A stretch of DNA of 5,680 bases from Methanobacteriota archaeon. GTDB lineage: Archaea > Thermoplasmatota > Thermoplasmata > RBG-16-68-12 > EA-27. The stretch spans positions 1 to 5,680 of the forward strand of contig JACQPO010000050.1 of the NCBI GenBank assembly GCA_016207545.1, written 5' to 3'. A model generated the notes under the pieces. That model had not been told where the DNA came from, did no database searches, and was given only the letters and a program-made list of their open reading frames with translations. Positions within the stretch are counted from its first letter, which is position 1. Every line of letters starts with the position of its first letter. Shown piece after piece: positions 1-5,259 of this stretch. Both the position numbers and the translations under genes were made by a program.

Positions 1-158
1 ATCGTGCTCGTCACGTACAAGGCGTCGAGTTCCTTTCCAGGCGCAAATACGTCGAGGATGTCGCGTATCGTGTCAAAGTAATGCTCCGTCCCGATCCGGA
101 GCGCGACCGCGCTGCCCTCGGGCAGTTCCATGAGCTTGTCGCGAAGACGCGCCGCCAA
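1..158 (-). CDS. Partial RecA/KaiC-like protein, probably with a degenerate P-loop
   Basis: This is the N-terminal part of a minus-strand gene cut by the left edge. It starts just after the KaiC-like gene stops. Reading from TTG at 158-156 gives 52 codons with normal protein composition, whereas the other two minus-strand frames here are stop-broken or unnaturally Arg/Ser-rich. The stretch PEGSAVALRIGTEHYFDTI followed later by DALYVTST lines up with the neighbour's segment around RGNTVLVTGAVGTGKT and SLYFSVTES: a beta-strand, a glycine loop, a helix, then a second strand. Where the neighbour has GTGKT this protein has GTEHY, so the P-loop lysine is missing. I infer a non-ATP-binding KaiC paralogue that may work with the intact ATPase. 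The start is uncertain: an ATG at 131-129 is the alternative. The stop and most of the protein lie outside the window, so the family call is tentative. Confidence 0.55.
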   Translation of the reverse strand, partial: MAARLRDKLMELPEGSAVALRIGTEHYFDTIRDILDVFAPGKELDALYVTST

Positions 159-159
159 C

Positions 160-936
160 TCACCCGCCCCCCGCCGCCACGCTGCCGCCCTTGAGGAGCG
201 GCACGAGCAACACGCCGGTCGTCGTCAGGTCGAGCACGTACTTCGCTCGGGAATGCCGGGTGCCGCGCATCTTGACGACCTGCAGCGTTCGCAGCAGATC
301 GCCCCTCCGCTCGAGGTTGCCCATGACGACGATGCCGTCCGCAATCGCCTCCTCGACCCCGTACGTGGAGTACCGCTCGTGGGTCGGGGAGATCTCCGAG
401 ACGAGCAGGGTCGTGCACCCGAGCCCCGAGAGGATGGAGCCCAGCTTCAGCACGAACTCGCGGATGATTTCCTCGGACCGCAGCCGGTAGGAGACGGACG
501 TGATCGAGTCGACGGCAAGACGCTGAATCTTCAACTCCTTCACGATGCCGACGATCGCGTCGATCAGGATGTGAATGTCCTCGTAGTCGAACTCCGGCTT
601 GTCGAGCCCGAGGCGATCGTAGATCGCGGGCATGTCGATGAAGTGGAGTCGTCCCTCCTTCACGAGGCTCTCCTCGAAGAAGTCGTACGGGATGATGTTC
701 TGCAGCAGCTTGTTGGCGGATTCCGTGACGGAGAAGTAGAGGGAGTTTTCCCCGAGTAGCGCGCCGTGGACGAGGAATTCGAGGCACAGCGACGTCTTGC
801 CCGTGCCCACGGCGCCCGTGACGAGGACCGTGTTCCCGCGCGGCACCCCGCCGTTCAGGATGTTGTCGAGGCCCTCGATGCCCGTCACGCAACGGTCCAC
901 GCGCTCCTCCGATGCTTCGCGCTCTTTCGTGGGCAC
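160..936 (-). CDS. KaiC-like RecA-superfamily ATPase
   Basis: This is a single-domain KaiC-type ATPase of about 258 residues from GTG at 936-934. The fold opens with the family's CVTGIEGLDNILNGGVPRGN entry. Walker A (GAVGTGKT) is at residues 41-48, a Glu follows the next strand (SVTES, residues 69-73), Walker B (LAVDS) is at 140-144, and the typical KMRGTRHS motif is at 222-229. Proteins of this archaeal group bind and hydrolyse ATP, usually in oligomers, and are linked to signalling, motility or regulation; the specific role cannot be read here. The next gene overlaps or abuts its end and may be a degenerate paralogue. The frame stays open upstream to GTG 996-994 (278 residues) with ATG at 981-979 between. 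I prefer GTG 936 because a TATA-like element sits 27 nt upstream and residues before it show no family features. The C-terminal tail is a low-complexity Gly/Ala run. Confidence 0.9.
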   Translation of the reverse strand: MPTKEREASEERVDRCVTGIEGLDNILNGGVPRGNTVLVTGAVGTGKTSLCLEFLVHGALLGENSLYFSVTESANKLLQNIIPYDFFEESLVKEGRLHFIDMPAIYDRLGLDKPEFDYEDIHILIDAIVGIVKELKIQRLAVDSITSVSYRLRSEEIIREFVLKLGSILSGLGCTTLLVSEISPTHERYSTYGVEEAIADGIVVMGNLERRGDLLRTLQVVKMRGTRHSRAKYVLDLTTTGVLLVPLLKGGSVAAGGG

Positions 937-958
937 GGCGGTCCGATGGAGGAAGCCC

Positions 959-967
959 CTATTTGAA
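959..967 (-). promoter_or_regulatory. TATA-like element for the KaiC-like gene
   Basis: On the minus strand this reads TTCAAATAG, preceded by A-rich GAAAATGG that could serve as a BRE. Its centre (963) lies 27 nt upstream of the GTG at 936, the spacing expected if transcription starts at the start codon (leaderless). If translation actually began at ATG 981 or GTG 996, this element would lie inside the gene and the call would fail. Confidence 0.5.
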
Positions 968-1008
968 CCATTTTCCCTCATTCGCGCCAGATGCACTGGG
1001 TCGATACG

Positions 1009-1017
1009 TTCATATGC
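1009..1017 (+). promoter_or_regulatory. TATA-like element for the hps-rraA gene
   Basis: TTCATATGC is centred 27 nt upstream of the GTG start at 1040, in a locally AT-richer patch of a GC-rich region. No Shine-Dalgarno sequence precedes that GTG, so a leaderless transcript is likely. The core CATATG is palindromic and could also act leftwards; it would then lie about 32 nt upstream of the alternative ATG of the KaiC-like gene at 981. Confidence 0.55.
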
Positions 1018-1039
1018 GGAGGCTCGCGTATGCGCGGTC

Positions 1040-2347
1040 GTGGAGCTCTCCGGTGAGAAGCCGATCCTTCAGGTCGCGCTCGACTTCATGCACCTGAAGC
1101 GCGCCCTGCAGGCCGCGAAGGAGGCGGTCGAGGGCGGCGCGGACTGGGTCGAGGCCGGCACGCCGCTGATCAAGTCCGAGGGCGTCGAGGTCCTCCGCCA
1201 ACTGCGCAAGATGTTTCCCGACAACATTGTCGTCGCGGACCTCAAGGTCATGGACACGGGCGCGCTCGAGGTCGAAATCGCCGCCAAGGCGGGCGCGAAC
1301 GTGATTACGGTCATGGGGGTGACCGACGACGCGACGATCCTCGAGGCCGTGAAGGCCGCGCGCCGGTACGGCGCGAAGATCATGGTCGACCTCATGCGGG
1401 TGAAGGACAAGCCGAAGCGGGCGAGAGAGCTGGAGGCGCTCGGCGTCGACTACCTGAACCTCCACGTGAGCATCGACGAGCAGATGATTGCCCACACCCC
1501 GCTCCAGGAGCTCAAGGACGTCGTCAAGGCGAGCAACCTCCCCGTGGCGGTCGCGGGCGGGCTGAACAGCGAGACCGTGGCCCAGGCGGTCGAGGCGGGC
1601 GCGCGGATTGTCATCGTGGGCGGCGCAATCATCAAGGCGGAGAAGGTCGCGGAGGCGACGCGGACAATCAGGAAGGCGATCGACAAGCGCATCCGGATTC
1701 CGACGGGGCTGTACAAGAAATACACGCACGAAGAGCTGTTCGAGGCGTTCCGCAAGGTGAGCACCCCGAACATTGCGGACGCGATGCAGAAGCGAGGCGT
1801 GATGAAGGGCATCGTGCCGCGGATTTTACACGGGGTGAAGATGGTCGGCCGCGCACTCACGGTGAAGACCGCAGACGGGGACTGGGCGAAGCCTGTCGAG
1901 GCGATCGATCGGGCGGTCAAGGGCGACGTAATCGTCGTGGACGCGGGCGGGGGCCCGACCGCGGTGTGGGGGGAGCTCGCATCGTGGTCGTGCAAGGTGA
2001 AGGGCGTCGCGGGCGTCGTGATCGACGGTGCCGCGCGGGACATCGACACGATCATCGAAATTGGCTTCCCGTGTTTCTCCCGCCACATCGCGCCCCACGC
2101 GGGGGAACCGAAAGGCCACGGGGAGATCGGCGCAGAGATCGAGTGTGGCGGCCAAACCGTGCGGACGGGCGACTGGATCGTCGGGGACGAGTCCGGGGTC
2201 GTCGTCGTGCCGCAGGAAATGGCGATGGAGATGGCGAACCGCGCGCTCGACGTGCTCGAGCGGGAGAACCGGATTCGCGAGGAAATCAAGCGCGGCGGGA
2301 CGCTTTCCTCCGTGCTCGAGCTCGAAAAATGGGAGAAGGTCGGCTAG
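1040..2347 (+). CDS. Bifunctional 3-hexulose-6-phosphate synthase / RraA-family fusion
   Basis: This 435-residue fusion begins at GTG 1040. Residues 6-215 form a 3-hexulose-6-phosphate synthase of the OMP-decarboxylase suprafamily: GGADWVEAGTPLIKSEG at 32-48, the DLKVMD metal/substrate motif (DxKxxD) at 67-72, the LHVSID strand at 141-146, and phosphate-binding GGLN and GGAII at 173-176 and 194-198. This activity joins formaldehyde to ribulose 5-phosphate or runs in reverse to supply pentoses. Residues 224-435 form an RraA-like domain with GGGPTAVWGELAS at 303-315 and DGAARD at 329-334, retaining the Arg-Asp used for metal and substrate binding by HMG/CHA-type aldolases of this family. Archaeal annotations call it a ribonuclease regulator, but the retained residues fit an enzyme equally well. 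The frame stays open upstream to 797, but that part lies antisense to the KaiC-like gene. Homology starts at the GTG, which has a TATA-like element at -27. The fused product itself is cytosolic. Confidence 0.93.
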   Translation: MELSGEKPILQVALDFMHLKRALQAAKEAVEGGADWVEAGTPLIKSEGVEVLRQLRKMFPDNIVVADLKVMDTGALEVEIAAKAGANVITVMGVTDDATILEAVKAARRYGAKIMVDLMRVKDKPKRARELEALGVDYLNLHVSIDEQMIAHTPLQELKDVVKASNLPVAVAGGLNSETVAQAVEAGARIVIVGGAIIKAEKVAEATRTIRKAIDKRIRIPTGLYKKYTHEELFEAFRKVSTPNIADAMQKRGVMKGIVPRILHGVKMVGRALTVKTADGDWAKPVEAIDRAVKGDVIVVDAGGGPTAVWGELASWSCKVKGVAGVVIDGAARDIDTIIEIGFPCFSRHIAPHAGEPKGHGEIGAEIECGGQTVRTGDWIVGDESGVVVVPQEMAMEMANRALDVLERENRIREEIKRGGTLSSVLELEKWEKVG

Positions 2348-2637
2348 GTTCGCAAGCGCGCCTTCACCGACCGAACTTTCTCCTCCATGGGCGGCTGTGG
2401 TCCGCGGCGCGCGTCGATCTTGACCACGATGGAGAGCCGCTCGCACTCCTTGAGCAGCTCGTCGTGGCACCGCTTGATTACCGCCATGACGCGGTCCCAG
2501 TCGCCCTCGACCACGGTGCCCATCGGATTCAACTCGTACTTGACCCCGCTGTCGTGGACGATTTGGACGGCCTTCGCGACGTACGCCCCGATGCTCACCC
2601 CGGCCCCGACTGGCGTGATGCTGAACTCCGCAATCAT
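2344..2637 (-). CDS. MTH1187-family thiamine-binding protein
   Basis: This small protein (97 residues, ATG at 2637-2635) matches the MTH1187/YkoF-like thiamine-binding family (PF01910) in length and pattern: MIAEFSITPVGAGVSIGAYV at the N-terminus, SGVKYELNPMGTVVEG at 30-45, and a central helix with KRCHDEL followed by strand LSIVVKIDAR. Members have a ferredoxin-like fold, form dimers or tetramers, and bind thiamine or related compounds; a thiamine-sensing or carrier role is assumed rather than proven. The gene is convergent with hps-rraA, and its TAG stop (2346-2344) lies inside the same CTAG that holds the stop of that gene. The frame stays open upstream to 3195, but that part is antisense to larB and lacks protein-like character. 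No clear Shine-Dalgarno site precedes the ATG. Confidence 0.88.
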   Translation of the reverse strand: MIAEFSITPVGAGVSIGAYVAKAVQIVHDSGVKYELNPMGTVVEGDWDRVMAVIKRCHDELLKECERLSIVVKIDARRGPQPPMEEKVRSVKARLRT

Positions 2638-2667
2638 CCCGGTCCCCGCCGGGGGTAAGCCGAAAGC

Positions 2668-2677
2668 ACATAAGTAT
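2668..2677 (+). promoter_or_regulatory. TATA-like element for larB, possibly shared with the divergent gene
   Basis: ACATAAGTAT sits in the 60-nt divergent spacer, with purine-rich CGAAAG just upstream as a possible BRE. Its middle (2671) is 27 nt upstream of ATG 2698. Read on the other strand, ATACTTATGT lies about 34 nt upstream of the thiamine-binding gene's ATG at 2637, so one element could serve both directions with a leader of a few bases on the left side. I saw no better TATA candidate for the left gene. Confidence 0.5.
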
Positions 2678-2697
2678 CCTGACGGATGGTCCCGCGG

Positions 2698-3447
2698 ATG
2701 GATCGGGAGAGGGTCGAGGAAGTCCTCGGCGACTTGAAACGGGGCCGGCTCTCCGTGCGGGACGCGATGGAGCGCCTGCGCAGCCTGCCGTTCGAGGACT
2801 TGGGGTTCGCGAAGGTCGACACGCACCGCCCGATTCGTCGCGGGTTCCCGGAAGCCGTGTACTGCCCGGGAAAAACGGACGCGCAGGTCGTCCGCATCGT
2901 GGAGCGGTTGGCCGCGAACTCGAACGTCGTGCTCGCGACGCGCGCATCCGAGCGCATATTCCGGAAGGTTCGCGCGGCGGTGAAGGGAAAGCCCCTCGCG
3001 TACGACGAGGCTGCCAAGCTGATCGTCGTTGGGACGCCCCCGAAGAAGCGCAAAGGCCTCGTCCTCGTCGTGACCGCCGGCACGTCCGATGTCCCCGTCG
3101 CGCAGGAAGCGGCCGTCACCGCGGAGGCGATGGGCGCTCGCGTCGAGCGACTGTTCGACGTCGGCGTGGCGGGAATGCACCGCATCATCGAACACCGCAG
3201 CCTGCTTGCAAAGGCGCGCGTCATCGTCGTCGTGGCGGGCATGGAGGGCGCGTTGCCGAGCGTCGTGAGCGGCCTCGTGGACCGGCCCGTGATCGCCGTG
3301 CCGACAAGCGTCGGATACGGGGCGAGCTTCGACGGATTGGCGGCGCTCCTCGCCATGCTGAATGCCTGCTCACCCGGCGTGGCTGTCGTGAACATCGACA
3401 ACGGGTACGGGGCTGGCTACCTGGCGGCGACGATCAACGCCGCCTAG
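2698..3447 (+). CDS. larB: LarB-like nickel-pincer cofactor biosynthesis protein
   Basis: This 249-residue protein has the whole LarB layout. The N-terminal helical part ends in PFEDLGFAKVDTHRPIRRGF (31-50), a feature of LarB that PurE lacks. The PurE-like core carries TAGTSDVPVAQEA (126-138), GVAGMHRI (156-163), VAGMEGALPSVVSGLV (169-184), VPTSVGYG (191-198) and NIDNGYGAGYLA (232-243). Cys213 in LNACSPG probably matches the Cys that forms the covalent adduct in characterised LarB. LarB carboxylates the pyridinium ring of nicotinic acid adenine dinucleotide and cleaves it to the mononucleotide, the first step to the nickel-pincer nucleotide of LarA-type enzymes. I chose ATG 2698 over ATG 2686 (four extra residues) because the TATA-like element is 27 nt upstream of 2698. 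It converges on the protease gene, sharing the stop-codon CTAG. No larA, larC or larE is in the window. Confidence 0.92.
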   Translation: MDRERVEEVLGDLKRGRLSVRDAMERLRSLPFEDLGFAKVDTHRPIRRGFPEAVYCPGKTDAQVVRIVERLAANSNVVLATRASERIFRKVRAAVKGKPLAYDEAAKLIVVGTPPKKRKGLVLVVTAGTSDVPVAQEAAVTAEAMGARVERLFDVGVAGMHRIIEHRSLLAKARVIVVVAGMEGALPSVVSGLVDRPVIAVPTSVGYGASFDGLAALLAMLNACSPGVAVVNIDNGYGAGYLAATINAA

Positions 3448-4148
3448 AAAACGCCGAGCGAGGCGCCGACGAGGAACAGGGCCGCGAGGACCGCGACCAT
3501 CCCGATCCAGATTACCTTGTCGAGCGCGAAGATCTTCGATCCGTCGAGGGGTGGGAACGGGATGAGGTTGAAGAATCCGAGGAAGAGGTTCACAAACGCG
3601 ATCGAACCGACGAAGGTCGCGGCGATGTCCGTGCCCCTTTCCACCCCGCCGAGCGCGAACGCAACGCCGATGAAGCCAGCCGCGACCGCAAGGTTCGTCC
3701 CGGGCCCCGCCGCGCTGATCCGCACGTGCTGTCGTGCGTTCACGGAACCCGAAATCACGACCGCGCCGGGCGCCGCGAACATGAGGCCGAACATTGCGGT
3801 AAGCACGCCCAACGCGAGACCGCCAAGGTAAAAGCGGAACTCCGCGAAACACCCGTACCGCTGCGCGACGGCCTTGTGCGCGAGTTCGTGGAGGACGAAC
3901 GCGGTAATGACCGCGACGAACGAGGAGCCGAGGAGCAACAGCAGGAAGGAGCCGCCTCCGAGTTGCAGGTAGAGCTGCAGGCGGAACAACCCTCCCACTT
4001 GGGCGAGGGTGAACGCGATCGTCAATACGACGACCGCCACGAGGATCTCGAAGATTTCCCGGGAGCTGAACCGCATCCGCCGCGGGGCGGGCTCGACGCG
4101 GATGTAGTACGACACGCGCGGGGGCATCCCGCCCCCGTATATCAGCAT
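3444..4148 (-). CDS. Site-2-protease-type zinc metalloprotease (M50 family), membrane protein
   Basis: The 234-residue protein is an integral membrane metalloprotease. It carries HELAH (87-91, the HExxH zinc/catalytic motif) within a hydrophobic segment, AAGPGTN (146-152) and NLIPFPPLDG (194-203), the second S2P signature whose Asp is a zinc ligand. Hydrophobic segments lie near 33-50, 67-86, 111-131, 153-168, 175-195 and 213-233, so about six membrane spans. No PDZ or CBS domain is present, making it a minimal S2P. Such enzymes cut membrane-bound regulators within the membrane; the substrate is unknown. Its ATG (4148-4146) directly follows the TGA of the zinc-ribbon gene, implying co-transcription and coupled translation. 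ATG 4127-4125 and GTG 4115-4113 are alternative starts; the latter has a TATA-like element about 26 nt upstream, and little conserved sequence would be lost. The stop shares CTAG with larB. Confidence 0.9.
   Translation of the reverse strand: MLIYGGGMPPRVSYYIRVEPAPRRMRFSSREIFEILVAVVVLTIAFTLAQVGGLFRLQLYLQLGGGSFLLLLLGSSFVAVITAFVLHELAHKAVAQRYGCFAEFRFYLGGLALGVLTAMFGLMFAAPGAVVISGSVNARQHVRISAAGPGTNLAVAAGFIGVAFALGGVERGTDIAATFVGSIAFVNLFLGFFNLIPFPPLDGSKIFALDKVIWIGMVAVLAALFLVGASLGVF
4137..4145 (-). promoter_or_regulatory. Possible internal TATA element before the M50 protease
   Basis: The minus strand reads CTGATATAC, centred about 26 nt upstream of an in-frame GTG at 4115-4113 and straddling the annotated ATG region of the protease. 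It resembles the element proposed for the zinc-ribbon gene (TTGATGTAG). If used, the protease would be made from its own leaderless transcript as a 223-residue form. The evidence is only position and AT content. Confidence 0.3.
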
Positions 4149-5006
4149 TCACGCGAACTTCGCGCCGCAGTTCTCGCACGCTTCCGCGGCTGCGGACAGG
4201 CCCACGTCGCACAAGGGGCACCGGAACCGGCCGCCCTCCCGCCGCTTGAGCACCTGTGACCGCAGGATTCGCACGAACTTCGCCCGGAACGCCTCCTCCC
4301 CTTCCTCCCGAAGAAGGCGCTCGAGCTCCTGCGTGTCGAATCCGCGCGCCCGCCACTCGCGGAACTGCTCCGCGTACTCGCCCTCGAGGGACACCGCGAA
4401 CCCCGCGTCCTCGAACGCGCCGAGGATGTCCTCTCGCATCTCTTGCGGCATCTCCCGGAAGTCCGGGTCCGCGACGAGGTCGTACACTTCCCCCGCGACC
4501 GCCTCGAACGTCCGCTCAATTTCCTCCGGCTTCGGCTCCCGTTCGCCCCGGGCGCCGCACGCGGGGCACGCCTCGCGGATCGCCCGCGGCGTGCCGCACA
4601 CCGGGCACGGGACCGCCTTGCGGATCCGCGGCTTCGGCTTCAGCGCCCCCAGGGCGACGTGCCTCGCCAACGTGCGGTGCACGCCGAGCCGCACGGCCCG
4701 TTCCGGGAGCGCGAGCTTCAGCACTTCCGCGGGGTCCGCGAACCCGCGCGCGTACAGGCGGGTGGCGGTCTCCCGGTCCACGCCGGGAAGGCGGGCGAGC
4801 CGCTCGACGGCCTCCGACAGCGGAGGCGTCCGAGGCACTTCCACGGTCCCGCCGCAGAGGTCGCACTGCGCGAGGAGTCCTTCGAACAACTTCCCGCATG
4901 TGCGGCAGAACGCGCGGCCGCGGAGCAGGACGGTCCCGCACCGCGGGCACACGTCGTCCTCCCCCTGCCAACCGCACACCGCGCACGGCGGCGCGTCGGC
5001 AAGCAT
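4149..5006 (-). CDS. Multi-zinc-ribbon protein with a helix-hairpin-helix segment
   Basis: I do not recognise a named family for this 285-residue soluble protein. All 16 cysteines fall in eight CxxC pairs: 8/11 with 20/23, 34/37 with 48/51, 134/137 with 147/150, and 263/266 with 277/280, so four zinc-ribbon-type knuckle sets are likely. Residues 64-118 look like helix-hairpin-helix repeats (LPGVDRETATRLYARGF is the clearest), a fold often used to bind nucleic acid backbones or proteins. Residues 158-258 are acidic and helical, with WRARGFDTQELERLL resembling charged modules in archaeal scaffold-like proteins (inference). Zinc ribbons at both ends around helical domains suggest a nucleic-acid-binding or adaptor protein. 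A TATA-like element sits 27 nt upstream of the ATG, supporting this start. The protease gene follows with no gap, so the pair likely forms an operon. Confidence 0.85.
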   Translation of the reverse strand: MLADAPPCAVCGWQGEDDVCPRCGTVLLRGRAFCRTCGKLFEGLLAQCDLCGGTVEVPRTPPLSEAVERLARLPGVDRETATRLYARGFADPAEVLKLALPERAVRLGVHRTLARHVALGALKPKPRIRKAVPCPVCGTPRAIREACPACGARGEREPKPEEIERTFEAVAGEVYDLVADPDFREMPQEMREDILGAFEDAGFAVSLEGEYAEQFREWRARGFDTQELERLLREEGEEAFRAKFVRILRSQVLKRREGGRFRCPLCDVGLSAAAEACENCGAKFA

Positions 5007-5028
5007 CGGGCGACCAAGCCGGTGAGGC

Positions 5029-5037
5029 CTACATCAA
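5029..5037 (-). promoter_or_regulatory. TATA-like element for the zinc-ribbon gene
   Basis: TTGATGTAG on the minus strand is centred at 5033, 27 nt upstream of the ATG at 5006. The sequence is a weak TATA match, but the spacing equals that of the KaiC-like, hps-rraA and larB elements, and no Shine-Dalgarno site precedes the ATG. It would drive the zinc-ribbon/protease pair. Confidence 0.4.
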
Positions 5038-5061
5038 CGTGCGCTTGCGGTTATCACAGGG

Positions 5062-5259
5062 CTATTCCGCGGCCTTTCGGTGGAACGTCCACAACGCGAG
5101 CGCAAGGAGCAGGACGAACCACACTACCGCTGCGGTCGCGACCACGGGAAACTCGAGTGTAGTGCCCCCAAAGCCGCCGCGTAGGTCCTCAGGCGCGGAG
5201 AGGGTCACGAGTTGCTGATACACGGCGCTGGGATTTCCCAAACCCGCGACGAGCCCGCA
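5062..5259 (-). pseudogene. C-terminal remnant of an ABC-2 type permease (or a very small membrane protein)
   Basis: A 65-codon open stretch with no ATG begins right after the TAG of the upstream gene and ends at TAG 5064-5062. It reads NPSAVYQQLVTLSAPEDL, then a Gly-rich linker, then a transmembrane helix (VVATAAVVWFVLLLALALW) and a charged end, FHRKAAE. An Asn-Pro segment, an outside loop, a last membrane helix and a basic cytoplasmic tail is how ABC-2 permeases of drug or NosY-type exporters typically end. The rest of such a permease (five helices) and its ATPase are absent: upstream is a different, complete small membrane protein. I therefore read it as a leftover after deletion or rearrangement. 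It could instead be a 59-residue protein from TTG 5241-5239, with weak TATA-like CTTTTA about 22 nt upstream. Composition is protein-like, so coding origin is more certain than present function. Confidence 0.5.

Noticed and set aside
797..1039. Upstream extension of the hps-rraA frame to an ATG at 797.
   Set aside because: The extra residues lie antisense to the KaiC-like ATPase core and are Arg/Ser/Pro-rich. Family similarity starts at the GTG at 1040, which has its own TATA-like element.
2638..3195. Upstream extension of the thiamine-binding protein frame to 283 residues.
   Set aside because: The added part is antisense to larB and rich in Arg, His and Asp without any domain pattern; the family is normally about 100 residues, as from ATG 2637.
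2698..3447. Assignment as PurE (N5-CAIR mutase).
   Set aside because: The core is PurE-like, but the N-terminal PFEDLGFAKVDTHR segment, the total length and the NIDNGYGAGY end are LarB features.
4256..5218. A 320-codon plus-strand frame across the zinc-ribbon gene.
   Set aside because: It is dominated by Arg, Pro and Ala and mirrors the other strand's codon pattern; the minus-strand frame has ordered CxxC motifs and clear helices.
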